From Rhodococcoides fascians A25f (lineage in GTDB: Bacteria; Actinomycetota; Actinomycetes; Mycobacteriales; Mycobacteriaceae): DNA of 64,000 nt. Position 1 is the stretch's first letter. Each line of letters starts with the position of its first letter. Shown here one piece after another: positions 36,643-45,985 of the stretch. The notes beneath the pieces were generated by a model. That model was given only the letters and a program-made list of their open reading frames with translations. It was not told the DNA's origin and ran no database searches. The stretch lies in NCBI RefSeq assembly GCF_000760935.2, contig NZ_CP049744.1, positions 5,425,501 through 5,489,500 of the forward strand, written 5' to 3'. The position numbers and the translations under genes are program-made.

Positions 36643-37536
36643 ATGTTCTCGCTCAACAGGCTCTCCTGCTTCATCGCCGTCGCCGAGGAGCTGCACTTCG
36701 GCCGCGCAGCCGAGCGGCTGCACATGACGCAGCCTCCCCTGAGCCGGCAGATCCAACAGCTCGAGAGCGAGGTCGGTGTGCAGCTGATCGACCGCACGAG
36801 CCGGTCGGTGACCCTGACGGCCGCGGGGTTGGCCTTCCTACCCGAGGCCCGACGCATCCTCGACCTCGCCGAGGGCGCACTGCTCACTGTTCGACGGGTC
36901 CCAACCGGCGACCTGGGGACGGTAGTCGTCGGATTCACCGGCGCATCGGCGCATGCAGTTCTCCCGCAGTTGCTCGACGCCGCGCGCGAGAAACTACCGG
37001 ACGTGAAACTCGTTCTGCGCGAGATGGTCTCGGCGGTGCAGATGGAATCGCTGGCCGTCGGCGATCTGGATCTCGGGTTGGCCAGGCCACCACTCAAGCG
37101 ACCGGGCATCGCGTCCCGGCCGGTGCTGCACGAATCGTTGATCGCAGCGATGCCCGAGCATCACCCGCTGGCCGAGAAAGACGAACTGTCGGTGGAGGAC
37201 TTCGACGAGCAGCCGATCATCATGTACTCACCCGTCGATGCGCGGTACTTCCACGAACTGCTGATCAGCACCTTCACCATCGTCGGGGTGTCCCCGCGCT
37301 ACGTGCAGTACGTGACCCAGGTGCACACGATGCTGGTGCTCGTTCGCTCCGGCATCGGATTGGCATTGGTACCGGAGTCGGCGTCGACCATGCGGCCGGA
37401 GGGTGTTGTGTTTCGGCCGGTTCGGACCGTGAAGGAGCGCCCCGTCGAGCTCGACGCGGCCTGGCGCGTGGACAACGACAACCCGGCACTGCACCGCTTC
37501 ATGACCGATGTGCTGCCGACGCGGGAGTGGTCATGA
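36643..37536 (+). CDS. LysR-family transcriptional regulator
   Basis: The 297-aa protein has an N-terminal HTH (FIAVAEELHFGRAAERLHMTQPPLSRQIQQLE split over residues 10-41) and a periplasmic-binding-protein-like effector domain. The ALHFGRAAERL style resembles regulators of aromatic or small-acid catabolism such as BenM/CatM relatives. It is divergent from the SulP operon with 169 bp between starts. No obvious catabolic partner is adjacent, so the target genes are unknown. Confidence 0.9.
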   Translation: MFSLNRLSCFIAVAEELHFGRAAERLHMTQPPLSRQIQQLESEVGVQLIDRTSRSVTLTAAGLAFLPEARRILDLAEGALLTVRRVPTGDLGTVVVGFTGASAHAVLPQLLDAAREKLPDVKLVLREMVSAVQMESLAVGDLDLGLARPPLKRPGIASRPVLHESLIAAMPEHHPLAEKDELSVEDFDEQPIIMYSPVDARYFHELLISTFTIVGVSPRYVQYVTQVHTMLVLVRSGIGLALVPESASTMRPEGVVFRPVRTVKERPVELDAAWRVDNDNPALHRFMTDVLPTREWS

Positions 37537-37607
37537 TGCGACGCTGATCGAGTTGCGTGCGGGATGGTGGCCGCGCGAGTGCCGTACTGCGTGGGTTCGT
37601 CGGTTGA

Positions 37608-37772
37608 TCAGTCTCTGGGCGGCTTGGTGTCTTTGCCAGCGGCGACGTCACGGAGCCATTGAGGGACCGGCTTGTTGTCATATTCGCGGAGTTTGATGGA
37701 GGCTTCGGCGGCTGCGGATCGGACTTTCAACGAGCGTCCGCGGCCTGTGGCGCGATTCTCGGTGGTGGTCAT
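37608..37772 (-). CDS. Small basic protein of unknown function (54 aa)
   Basis: An ATG at 37772 preceded by GGAGGG at 6 nt opens a 54-residue frame beginning MTTTENRATGRGRS and containing SIKLREYDNKPVPQWL. It is basic, hydrophilic, without signal peptide or membrane segment. I do not recognise a family. The strong ribosome-binding site and actinobacterial codon use argue that it is real. It lies on the minus strand in the 432-bp gap between the lysR stop and the universal stress protein stop, just downstream of a nested inverted-repeat structure. Confidence 0.55.
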   Translation of the reverse strand: MTTTENRATGRGRSLKVRSAAAEASIKLREYDNKPVPQWLRDVAAGKDTKPPRD

Positions 37773-37835
37773 CGAGGGCCCTCCGTCTCTCCGTCAATCT
37801 CCATTGTCGCCGGTTTGGGTCGGTTTCCGCCAGGT

Positions 37836-37911
37836 CGTCCGGTGTCACCACGGCTCGAAACCGCTACGCCAAGATTCTTGGCGAGATGGATCAGCGGTTA
37901 CCCACCGGACG
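37836..37911. repeat. Nested three-tier inverted repeat (structured element)
   Basis: Three inverted repeats share one centre: CGTCCGGTG/CACCGGACG (37836-37844 with 37903-37911), AACCGCT/AGCGGTT (37859-37865 with 37893-37899) and the perfect 17-bp CGCCAAGATTCTTGGCG (37867-37883). About 24 base pairs can form a single stacked arm. No uridine run follows, so it is not a standard intrinsic terminator. Confidence 0.65.
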
Positions 37912-37968
37912 TTTCCTGCCGCCGCCGACCTCACTACCGAATGCACGAACGCAGGCCGCCCGACCGAA

Positions 37969-38364
37969 CTATCGCGGCAACCCCACCGGCGGCTTGACGG
38001 CCGTCACCGGGCAGTGCGCCTCGAGGAGAACGCGCTGAGAGATGCTGCCCATGAACAACTTTCCGACGGGCGATCGGCGTCGGATACCGATGACGACCAG
38101 TTGTGTCTGCTCGTCGAACGACAGGTCGATCAGATTGTCGGCGTGCGAGCGACCGGCCTCGTTGTCGTGGATTTTCGTCGTGACACCGAGCGCCGAGCTC
38201 TCTTCGCGAGCCGATTCGACGGTGGCACCGAACTCGGCGTCGGCTGCGCTGCTGTCCTCGGCGACGATGATCAGATCCGTTCCACGCATGTGCGCCTCGC
38301 GAAAAGCGAAGGGCAGCGCGCCTTTTCCTTCGATGGTCGGCGAGTAGCCGACGACGACCGTCAC
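37969..38364 (-). CDS. Universal stress protein (UspA family)
   Basis: The 131-aa single Usp domain begins VTVVVGYSPT and ends with SQRVLLEAHCPVTAVK, including the ATP-binding-type G-S-I-S-Q-R-V segment (family G-x9-G-S-V/I). Its GTG start overlaps the upstream dehydrogenase stop (GTGA), so the two are translationally coupled, an unusual pairing. Confidence 0.88.
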   Translation of the reverse strand: MTVVVGYSPTIEGKGALPFAFREAHMRGTDLIIVAEDSSAADAEFGATVESAREESSALGVTTKIHDNEAGRSHADNLIDLSFDEQTQLVVIGIRRRSPVGKLFMGSISQRVLLEAHCPVTAVKPPVGLPR

Positions 38365-39356
38365 TTGGTCACCGGCGTGACGAGGGTGCCGTCGGCAAGG
38401 AAGCGATCGAGGTTCTCGAGCGTGAGGGCTTCCATCGCGGCCCGCGTCTCCACCGTCGCGCTGCCCACGTGCGGCAACAGCACCACGTTGTCCATCGTCA
38501 GCAGGGCGTCGGGCACGTTCGGTTCTTGTGCGAACACGTCCAGGCCGGCACCGGCCAACTGCCCGGCGGCAAGCAACTCGATCAACGCCTCCTCGTCGAC
38601 GACGCTGCCGCGCGCCACGTTGATCAAATAGCCCTGCGGTCCCAGCGCTTCGAGCACGGCGCGGTCGACCAGGTGCGCAGTTCCCGAGCCGCCCGATGCG
38701 GCGATGATCAGGACGTCGACGTTCTCGGCGAGCGCTGCTGGGCTGGCCGCGTAGACGTAGGGCGAACCGTCGATCTCGTTGCGATTGTGGTACGAGATCT
38801 CGCAGCGAAACCCGTTGAGCCGATCGGCAATTGCCGAGCCGATGCGCCCGAGGCCGATGATGCCGACGCGCGTGCCGGTGACCTGGCGCGTCAGCGGCGT
38901 GTTGCCCTCGGCGGGCCATCGGCCGGCACGCACGAACCTCTCGGCGGAGGACAGCCCACGCATGGTGTCGATCACCAGACCGACGGCGAGGTCCGCCACA
39001 CAGTCGGTCAACACGTCGGGAGTGTTGCTGACGGCGATGCCGCGGTCTGCTGCGGCGCCGACATCGGTGGTGTCGTATCCGACGCCGAAGTTCACCACAG
39101 CTCCGAGCTGCGGCAATCGCTCCATCAACGCGGCATCGACGCCGGTGCGGCCGGAGGTCACCACTGCGGTGATCGATTCGCCGTGCGCATCGAGGAATTC
39201 GTCGCGACCATCCCCTTCGGGCAGTTCCAGCGCGTCGTACTCGGTGACCAACGTGTCCATCAGCGACGGCTTGAGCGGTCCGACTCGGAGCACTCGACCG
39301 CCCTGTTGCGAATCCGGTTGAGACACAGAGGAACTCTGCGAGCTGACGGTGACCAT
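38361..39356 (-). CDS. 2-Hydroxyacid dehydrogenase (hydroxypyruvate/glyoxylate reductase-like)
   Basis: The 331-aa D-2-hydroxyacid dehydrogenase has nucleotide motif GIIGLGRIGSAIA, Arg segment INVARGSVVDEEAL and catalytic His in LLPHVGSAT. GAGGAG just upstream supports ATG 39356; the open frame continues 50 codons further upstream without other support. It could reduce hydroxypyruvate or glyoxylate, or another 2-keto acid. Coupled to a universal stress protein gene. Confidence 0.85.
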   Translation of the reverse strand: MVTVSSQSSSVSQPDSQQGGRVLRVGPLKPSLMDTLVTEYDALELPEGDGRDEFLDAHGESITAVVTSGRTGVDAALMERLPQLGAVVNFGVGYDTTDVGAAADRGIAVSNTPDVLTDCVADLAVGLVIDTMRGLSSAERFVRAGRWPAEGNTPLTRQVTGTRVGIIGLGRIGSAIADRLNGFRCEISYHNRNEIDGSPYVYAASPAALAENVDVLIIAASGGSGTAHLVDRAVLEALGPQGYLINVARGSVVDEEALIELLAAGQLAGAGLDVFAQEPNVPDALLTMDNVVLLPHVGSATVETRAAMEALTLENLDRFLADGTLVTPVTK

Positions 39357-39694
39357 TGTTCTCCTCGCGAGATGGTGGAACGTGCGCGTTTCCTGTACGG
39401 TATGCCGCTTCTCGAATACCTGTCCAACACGGAAATAACATGGACCGATACCCAAACGGCATGAACGACGCATTGCCGATGCAGGCTTGTCCAGTCTTCC
39501 CCACATCCGGCCTGGTCAGCCCCCTACGGATGTGATTCAGGCCTCATCAAAACTGTCTTTGTGACCCACAAAACTGGCCGGAAAGGGCATTTCGTCCGGT
39601 TGACGATGAAGACAGCCCGCTCATACCGTGTGTCTACCGTCACAGATTCGGCTGCAACTCGCAGACGCGGATCCTTTTCCCACTGGAGGCCACC
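39357..39694. other. 338-bp divergent intergenic region
   Basis: Divergent promoters for the 2-hydroxyacid dehydrogenase and the Dpp-type operon must lie here. An imperfect inverted repeat CCGGAAA-N5-TTTCGTCCGG is visible near 39571-39592. I see no supported gene. Confidence 0.4.
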
Positions 39695-41272
39695 ATGAGC
39701 CCTGCACTCTTCGTGCAGCAGGGACGGACCCACCGCGTCGCGGCAATTGCTGTTGGCGCACTGTCACTTTCACTGATCGCCAGCGGCTGCACCGTCGCCA
39801 ACTCCAACAACGGTGGAGCCGCCCGCGCAGATACTCTGCGCATCGTCCTGCCCCAGGAACCTCCGACCCTCGAGGCCTGCGACGTCTCGCTCACGTCGGT
39901 CGGAGTCGTCACTCGCTCGAACATCACCGAGCCGCTCATGGAGCGCAATCCCAGCACCGGCGATCTCGAACCCAAGCTCGCCGACTCGTGGGAACAAACC
40001 TCCGATACCGAATGGACGTTCGCCATCCACCCCGGCGTGACGTTCAGCGACGGGAGCCCCTTCGAAGCCGAGGACGCCGCGTTCTCCATCGACCGCACGG
40101 TCAATTCGGAACTGGGCTGCAACGTCGAGGGGTACGTGTTCGGCGACGCGAACCTGGTGGTCACGGCTGTCGACCCGATGACGCTGACCGTGCAGTCCCC
40201 CGAACCCGACCCCATCCTGCCGCTGCGCCTCTCGTTCGTGGAGATGGTCCCGCGCACAGCCAGCTACACCGAGCGCGTGCGTGAACCGATCGGAACGGGA
40301 CCGTTCGCGATCGAGCGGTGGGACTACGGCCAGAAGCTCTCCCTGGTACGGAACGAGACCTACTGGGGCCCGAAACCCGAGTACGCCAGGGCCGAGTACC
40401 AGTGGCGCAGTGAGGGCAGCGTCCGCGCATCGATGGTGACCAACGGCGAGGCCGAGATCGCAACGTCGGTCGGACCGGAGGACGGTGCGGGCGACCTCGG
40501 CGTGGCCTACCCCAACAACGAGACAACGGCGCTGCGCATCCAGGCCGCTCAACCGCCACTCGACGATATCCGGGTGCGGCAGGCGATCAACTACGCGATC
40601 AATCGCGACGGCATCGTCAAGGCCCTGTTCCGCGGACTCGGTTCACCTGCAGCACAACTGATTTCCGAGGGTGTCGTGGGCTTCAACGAGGACCTGACTC
40701 CGTGGCCCTACGACATGGACCAGGCCCGCACGCTGATCGACGAGGCGCGGGCAGACGGGGTACCGGTGGACACCGAGATCCGCCTGATCGGACGTACCGG
40801 ACAGTTCCCCAAGATCAACGAGACAGTGGAGGTCATCCAGAACTCGCTGTCCAAGATCGGCATGAACGTCAAGATCGAGATGATGGACGCCGCCGGTACC
40901 GCCGAATACCAGGAACGCCCGTTCCCGGACGTCGGGCCGTATCTACTGGTGATTCAGCACGGCAATCAGGCCGGCGACTCGGCCTTCACCGTCGACCAGT
41001 ACTTCACCAGTGACGGATTCCAGAGTGCCTACGGCACAGCGGACTTCGACAAGGAGATCGCTGCTGCCGGCGCACTCACCGGAGAAGACAGGCAGGCCGC
41101 GTACGCGCAGGTGTTCGCGGACGAACCGAAAGACATCATGCAGATGGCCTACATCGCACACATGAACGGGGTGCTCGCCAAGGCCGCCTCGGTCGACTAC
41201 ACGCCGGACTCGGCCACTGTCGACGAAATGCACCTGGCCGCGATGACGCGCGCCGATACCGAGAGGCCCTGA
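39695..41272 (+). CDS. ABC transporter substrate-binding lipoprotein, DppA/OppA family
   Basis: The 525-aa SBP family 5 lipoprotein has signal peptide with lipobox LIASGC (Cys at about residue 32), then TLRIVLPQEPPTLEACD, LADSWEQ, FSDGSPFEAEDAAFSIDR and PIGTGPFAIERWD, all in the usual family order. It binds an oligopeptide, dipeptide or other small ligand. It opens a six-gene operon with spacings of 1, 8, -4, -8 and -1 bp. TGGAGG upstream of the ATG. Confidence 0.92.
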   Translation: MSPALFVQQGRTHRVAAIAVGALSLSLIASGCTVANSNNGGAARADTLRIVLPQEPPTLEACDVSLTSVGVVTRSNITEPLMERNPSTGDLEPKLADSWEQTSDTEWTFAIHPGVTFSDGSPFEAEDAAFSIDRTVNSELGCNVEGYVFGDANLVVTAVDPMTLTVQSPEPDPILPLRLSFVEMVPRTASYTERVREPIGTGPFAIERWDYGQKLSLVRNETYWGPKPEYARAEYQWRSEGSVRASMVTNGEAEIATSVGPEDGAGDLGVAYPNNETTALRIQAAQPPLDDIRVRQAINYAINRDGIVKALFRGLGSPAAQLISEGVVGFNEDLTPWPYDMDQARTLIDEARADGVPVDTEIRLIGRTGQFPKINETVEVIQNSLSKIGMNVKIEMMDAAGTAEYQERPFPDVGPYLLVIQHGNQAGDSAFTVDQYFTSDGFQSAYGTADFDKEIAAAGALTGEDRQAAYAQVFADEPKDIMQMAYIAHMNGVLAKAASVDYTPDSATVDEMHLAAMTRADTERP

Positions 41273-41273
41273 C

Positions 41274-42203
41274 ATGTTCAGATTTCTGCGCCGACGGATC
41301 TACACCAGCCTGATCCCACTGTTCGTCGTCCTGCTGGGCGTATTCTTCCTCGCTCGTCTCACCGGCGACCCCACCAGCCTGTACCTGCCCGAGTCGGCAA
41401 CCCAGGCACAGCGCGAGGCGTTTCGCGCCACCAACGGCTTCGATCAGCCGGTGCTGACGCAGCTACTGGACTACTTCAAGGGCGTCCTGCAACTCGATTT
41501 CGGGCAGTCGCTCCGTACCGGTGAGGACGCGTCGGCAATGGCATTGCGCGCCTTCCCCGCAACGCTGCAGCTCGCCTTCGCGACGATGTTCCTCGCCATC
41601 CTCGGTGCCGTGATCATCGGCTGCTGGGCTGCGTACCGACCGAACTCGCTGGCCGATCGCATCTCGAGCCTGCTGTCGATGACGGCCGCGTCCATCCCCG
41701 ACTTCTGGTTCGCCATCATGGGCGTCTACGTCTTCGCCATCGTGTTCGGCTGGCTGCCCACCTCCGGCGTGGACAGCGGAATGCTCTCGTGGGTGTTGCC
41801 GATCGCCACGCTGCTCATTCGCCCGCTCGGAGTACTGACCCAGGTGGTGCGGGGTGCGATGGTCTCGGCATTGTCGGCACCGTACGTTCGGCTCGCGAGA
41901 AGCAAAGGGGCAGGCGATCTTCGGGTCGTCACCCACCACGCTCTGCGCAACGCTGCCGCACCGGCGCTGACCGTCGCAGGCGACCTGATGGTCGGGCTCG
42001 TCAACGGCGCAGTGGTCGTCGAGGCCATCTTCGGCTGGCCCGGCATCGGAAAACTGATGATCGACGCCATCCTGCAGCGCGACTTCGCCGTTCTGCAGGC
42101 GGCCGTGCTGTTGACGGCGGTGAGCATCTTCGTGCTCAACATCGTCATCGATGCCTGCTATGCACTGCTCGACGCCCGGGTTCGCGACAAGGTGAAGGTC
42201 TAG
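41274..42203 (+). CDS. ABC transporter permease, DppB family
   Basis: The 309-aa membrane protein has about six spans, with the standard N-terminal MFRFLRRRIYTSLIPLFVVLLGVFF split by the first span and an EAA-like loop ARSKGAGDLRVVTHHALRNA near residue 208. Translocates the ligand of the adjacent binding protein. One base separates it from the upstream stop. Confidence 0.92.
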   Translation: MFRFLRRRIYTSLIPLFVVLLGVFFLARLTGDPTSLYLPESATQAQREAFRATNGFDQPVLTQLLDYFKGVLQLDFGQSLRTGEDASAMALRAFPATLQLAFATMFLAILGAVIIGCWAAYRPNSLADRISSLLSMTAASIPDFWFAIMGVYVFAIVFGWLPTSGVDSGMLSWVLPIATLLIRPLGVLTQVVRGAMVSALSAPYVRLARSKGAGDLRVVTHHALRNAAAPALTVAGDLMVGLVNGAVVVEAIFGWPGIGKLMIDAILQRDFAVLQAAVLLTAVSIFVLNIVIDACYALLDARVRDKVKV

Positions 42204-42211
42204 GTAAGAAC

Positions 42212-43198
42212 ATGTCACTCGACTTCGAAGCACCGAAAACATCCGAGCCCGAGGATGTTCCGCCGTCGGCTCCGGTGGAAGCCCGCAAGGCGTCGGCTCC
42301 GCTGTGGAAGTTGCTCCTACGCGACAGGGTGGCCACCGTCGCCGCCGCGATCCTGGTGCTGGTCTTCCTCACCGCGATCTTCGGCCCGATGCTGGTCGGT
42401 GACGCCGCCACCGATCAGGATCTCGACCGCTCGAACCTACCGCCGTTCACCCTCGACACCGGCTGGATGAACATCCTCGGCACCGATCCCCTGGGTCGCA
42501 GCATGCTGGCCCGGTTGATCGTGGCCAGCAGAACCACACTGTCGGTGGCCATTCCGGCCGTGATCCTCTCGGCGATCATCGGCTCGTTCATCGGTATGTG
42601 GGCCGGTTTCCACCGCGGCTGGCGCGAGACCGCGGCGATGCGCGTCGCCGACGTCATCCTCAGCTTCCCGTCCCTGCTGATGGCCGTCGTCGTGCTCTAC
42701 GTCTTCTCGCCCAGTGCCGCGAACATCGTTCTGGTCCTGACGGTCACGCGTATCCCGATCTACCTGCGTACCGCCCGCGCAGAGTCAGCAGAACTGCAGA
42801 GCCGGCTGTTCGTCGACGCCGCCCGCACGTTCGGCGCGAAGAGCGGATCGGTGATCAGACGCCACGTGGCCCCTATCCTGCTACCGACCCTGCTCACCGT
42901 CGCGACCCTGGACTTCTGCTTCGTCATCCTCGCCGAGTCGTCACTGAGCTTCCTGGGCATCGGCATTCAGCCGCCGGACGTCTCGTGGGGCCTGATGGTC
43001 TCGCAGGGCCGCACCTACTTGCAGACCGCGTGGTGGCTCTCGTTCTTCCCCGGCCTGGCCATCGTGTTGACGACCGTCTCGGCCACCGTGCTCGCCGCCT
43101 GGGCGCGCATCGCCACCGACCCGGCGCAGCGCTGGCGACTCAATGTCCCCCGCTCCAAGCGGTCCCGCCTGCTCCCCGTACGAAAGGTCGTTTCATGA
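42212..43198 (+). CDS. ABC transporter permease, DppC family
   Basis: The 328-aa permease has a hydrophilic N-terminus of about 40 residues, then about six spans. It contains the DppC signature GTDPLGRSMLARLI and an EAA loop DAARTFGAKSGSVIRRHVAP, and LSFLGIGIQPPDVSWG near the C-terminus. Its TGA overlaps the following ATG. Confidence 0.92.
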   Translation: MSLDFEAPKTSEPEDVPPSAPVEARKASAPLWKLLLRDRVATVAAAILVLVFLTAIFGPMLVGDAATDQDLDRSNLPPFTLDTGWMNILGTDPLGRSMLARLIVASRTTLSVAIPAVILSAIIGSFIGMWAGFHRGWRETAAMRVADVILSFPSLLMAVVVLYVFSPSAANIVLVLTVTRIPIYLRTARAESAELQSRLFVDAARTFGAKSGSVIRRHVAPILLPTLLTVATLDFCFVILAESSLSFLGIGIQPPDVSWGLMVSQGRTYLQTAWWLSFFPGLAIVLTTVSATVLAAWARIATDPAQRWRLNVPRSKRSRLLPVRKVVS

Positions 43199-44214
43199 GC
43201 GCACCGGCAACTGCACCACAGCGACCGGACACCGGCAGCGTCGCCCTGGACGTACGCGGACTGACCGTCGATCTGCGGACGCCGTCGGGTGTCATTCGCG
43301 CCGTCGACAACGTCACCTTCAGCGCCCGCCGCGGTGAAACCCTCGCTCTGCTGGGTGAATCGGGCTGCGGCAAGTCGATGACGGCACAGGCCATCGTGGG
43401 GTTGCTCGAGCCGATCGCCGACATCACCGGCGGCTCGGTCGAGATGGGTGAGGTCGACCTGGTGACCGCCAAGACCAAGGTTCGACGCACCATCGCGGCC
43501 ACCGAACTGGCCATCGTGTTCCAGGATGCACTGACGGCACTCAATCCCGTCTACACCGTGGGAACTCAACTGGCCGAGCCGTTTCGGATCCATCGCGGCA
43601 TGTCGGCGAAACAGGCTCGGGTGGAAGCTATTGCACTCATGGCCCGCGTGGGCATCCCCGAGCCGGAATCACGCGCCGACTCGTACCCGCACCAGTTCTC
43701 CGGCGGGATGCGTCAACGCCTGCTGATCGCAATGGCCGTGGCACTGAGCCCGTCGGTACTGCTCGCCGACGAACCCACCACGGCGCTCGACGTCACGGTG
43801 CAGGCCCAGATCATGGCTCTGCTGAAGGAATTGCGTACCGAACACGACATGGCCGTCGTGCTCATCACCCACGACCTCGCCCTGGTGGCCGAGGAGGCCG
43901 ACCGGGTCGCGATCATGTACGCGGGCAACGTCGTCGAAACCGGACCGGTGTCCGAGGTGTTCGGCGAACCGCGCCACCCGTACACCAAGGGCTTGCTGGA
44001 CTCGGTGCCTGTACACGCCGTCCGCGGTGAAGATCTGAAGTCGATCGGCGGCACCCCACCGGATCTGCATTCCATCCCCGACGGGTGCGTCTATCAGGCC
44101 CGCTGCCCCCTGGCCCGCGAGATCTGCATCAGCACTCGCCCTCAGCTCGAATCCGTCGGCAACGGCCGGATGTCGGCCTGCCACTTCCCGAACGAGGTAA
44201 CCAGCCATGTCTGA
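43195..44214 (+). CDS. ABC transporter ATP-binding protein, DppD family
   Basis: The 339-aa ATPase has Walker A GESGCGKSM, Q-loop VFQDALTALNP, signature FSGGMRQR, Walker B LLADEPTTALD and switch THDL. A C-terminal oligopeptide/dipeptide domain carries cysteines (GCVYQARCPLAREIC), consistent with the Fe-S-like cluster region of DppD/F proteins. Overlaps both neighbours. Confidence 0.93.
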   Translation: MSAPATAPQRPDTGSVALDVRGLTVDLRTPSGVIRAVDNVTFSARRGETLALLGESGCGKSMTAQAIVGLLEPIADITGGSVEMGEVDLVTAKTKVRRTIAATELAIVFQDALTALNPVYTVGTQLAEPFRIHRGMSAKQARVEAIALMARVGIPEPESRADSYPHQFSGGMRQRLLIAMAVALSPSVLLADEPTTALDVTVQAQIMALLKELRTEHDMAVVLITHDLALVAEEADRVAIMYAGNVVETGPVSEVFGEPRHPYTKGLLDSVPVHAVRGEDLKSIGGTPPDLHSIPDGCVYQARCPLAREICISTRPQLESVGNGRMSACHFPNEVTSHV

Positions 44215-45202
44215 GCAACTGCTGACCGTGCGCGGCCTGAACAAGACCTTCGATGTCGGCCGCGGCAAGCTCCGCGCCCTCGACGCCATCGACTTGGATC
44301 TGCGACGCGGTGAGACCCTCGGCCTCGTCGGCGAATCCGGTTGCGGCAAGTCCACTCTCGCGCGCACCCTGATGATGCTCGAAAGGCCCGACTCGGGCAC
44401 CGTCGCCTTCGACGGCATCGATCCCTTCGCTCTGCGCGGCAAGGAACTCCTCGCGTGGCGTCGACGAGTACAGATGGTGTTCCAGGACCCCTACGGTTCG
44501 TTGAACTCGAGGATGACGGCCGGGGACATCATCGGCGAGCCGTGGCGAACCCACAAGAGCCTCTACAAGACTCGACGCGACCGCTCCGCCCGAGTGCGTG
44601 AGCTGCTGCATCTGGTGGGCCTTCGACCGAGCGACGAGAATCGATTCCCGCAGGAATTCTCCGGCGGTCAACGCCAACGCCTCGGCATCGCTCGGGCCCT
44701 GGCATTGAACCCCGATGTGATCATCTGCGACGAACCTGTCTCCGCACTCGACCTCTCGGTCCAGGCGCAGGTGCTCAACCTGCTCAACGACCTACAGAAG
44801 CAACTCGGCATCTCCTACGTGTTCATCTCGCACGATCTGTCGGTCGTTCGGCACGTCGCCGACCGTGTTGCGGTGATGTACCTGGGCCGTATCGTCGAAT
44901 CCGGCGCTACCGAAGCAGTATTCGAGCGTCCCGCGCACCCGTACACAGCGGCGTTGATGTCGGCCGCACCCACCCTCGACGCGTCGACCCGTGGGACGAA
45001 GATCCTGTTGAAGGGCGAGGTTCCGTCACCGCTGAACCCACCCTCGGGATGCCGGTTCCGCACACGCTGCTGGAAGGCAACCGAATTGTGCGCCAGTGAG
45101 GCACCCCCGGTGGCGCTCGACGCCGACGAGGCCGATCACATCGCCGAATGCCACTATCCACTCGCCGCAGGCAATCTCGGCCTCGTCGCTGCCGGGACGT
45201 GA
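44207..45202 (+). CDS. ABC transporter ATP-binding protein, DppF family
   Basis: The 331-aa second ATPase has Walker A GESGCGKST, signature FSGGQRQR, Walker B ICDEPVSALDLS and switch SHDLSVV. The C-terminal CRFRTRCWKATELC carries the cysteines of the oligopeptide ABC domain. It overlaps dppD by 8 nt and its stop shares a base with the next ATG. Confidence 0.93.
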   Translation: MSEQLLTVRGLNKTFDVGRGKLRALDAIDLDLRRGETLGLVGESGCGKSTLARTLMMLERPDSGTVAFDGIDPFALRGKELLAWRRRVQMVFQDPYGSLNSRMTAGDIIGEPWRTHKSLYKTRRDRSARVRELLHLVGLRPSDENRFPQEFSGGQRQRLGIARALALNPDVIICDEPVSALDLSVQAQVLNLLNDLQKQLGISYVFISHDLSVVRHVADRVAVMYLGRIVESGATEAVFERPAHPYTAALMSAAPTLDASTRGTKILLKGEVPSPLNPPSGCRFRTRCWKATELCASEAPPVALDADEADHIAECHYPLAAGNLGLVAAGT

Positions 45203-45939
45203 TGGCGACAGACCTGAGCGTCACCGGATTCGTCGTCGTCGCGCTGGCCATCTTCTTCGCATCGGCGATGCAGGCGTCCATCGGATTCGGCATGGGCATG
45301 CTCGCCGCACCCATCGTGGCAATCGTGGACCCCGGCCTCATCCCAGCGACGCTGATCATGCTCGCCGTGGTCGTCAGTGTGCTCGTTCTGGTTCGTGATC
45401 GCACTGCCCTCGACCTCTCGGGCGCGGGGTGGGCGCTGGCCGGTCGCCTACCCGGATCGGCGGTGGGAGCACTGCTGCTCGTCCTGTTGCCCGAGCGTGG
45501 ATTGGCCATCCTGCTAGCACTGGTGGTGTTGGGTGGCGTCGCCCTGACCTCCTTCGGTTGGGTCCCGTTGCCGCACAGACGAAACCTGGTGGTGGCCGGG
45601 GCCGCGTCGGGAATTCTGGGAACGGCCACCTCCATCGGCGGACCGCCGATGGCCCTGGTGTGGCAACGCAACACCGGAGCCGAACTGCGCAGCACCATGA
45701 GCTGCTTCTTCCTCGTCGGATCACTCATCTCGCTGGCGGTACTGGCGGTGGCCGGTGCAGTGGACGCCCATACCGCGACGCTGTTCGTGTTCCTGGCCCC
45801 GGCGACAGTTCTCGGCTTCCTGCTCTCTCGCGTGGTCAATCGCGTTCTCGATCGTCGACGCCTGCGCATCACCGCGATCGGTGTCTCCGCAGCCGGCGCA
45901 CTCGTTCTCGTCGCCCAGCAGGTACTCGCGCTGATGTGA
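45202..45939 (+). CDS. TauE/SafE-family anion permease
   Basis: The 245-aa membrane protein has about seven to eight spans and the two TauE/SafE repeats (SIGFGMGMLAAP near residue 27, ATSIGGPPMALV near 143). Family members export sulfite, sulfoacetate or other organosulfur anions. It is translationally coupled to dppF (TGATG), which implies that the imported ligand yields an anionic product that must be expelled; that reading is inference. Confidence 0.87.
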   Translation: MATDLSVTGFVVVALAIFFASAMQASIGFGMGMLAAPIVAIVDPGLIPATLIMLAVVVSVLVLVRDRTALDLSGAGWALAGRLPGSAVGALLLVLLPERGLAILLALVVLGGVALTSFGWVPLPHRRNLVVAGAASGILGTATSIGGPPMALVWQRNTGAELRSTMSCFFLVGSLISLAVLAVAGAVDAHTATLFVFLAPATVLGFLLSRVVNRVLDRRRLRITAIGVSAAGALVLVAQQVLALM

Positions 45940-45985
45940 GGGCCGTGTCACGTGTTGCATCGGTCGCAATGGGTAACCGCTCACG

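Noticed and set aside
37499..37681. A 60-codon minus-strand frame overlapping the lysR end
   Set aside because: It overlaps the better supported 54-codon gene in another frame and has no ribosome-binding site.
37836..37911. Interpreting the nested inverted repeat as an integron attC site or insertion-sequence end
   Set aside because: No integrase or transposase, no flanking direct repeats and no attC-type core sites are visible.
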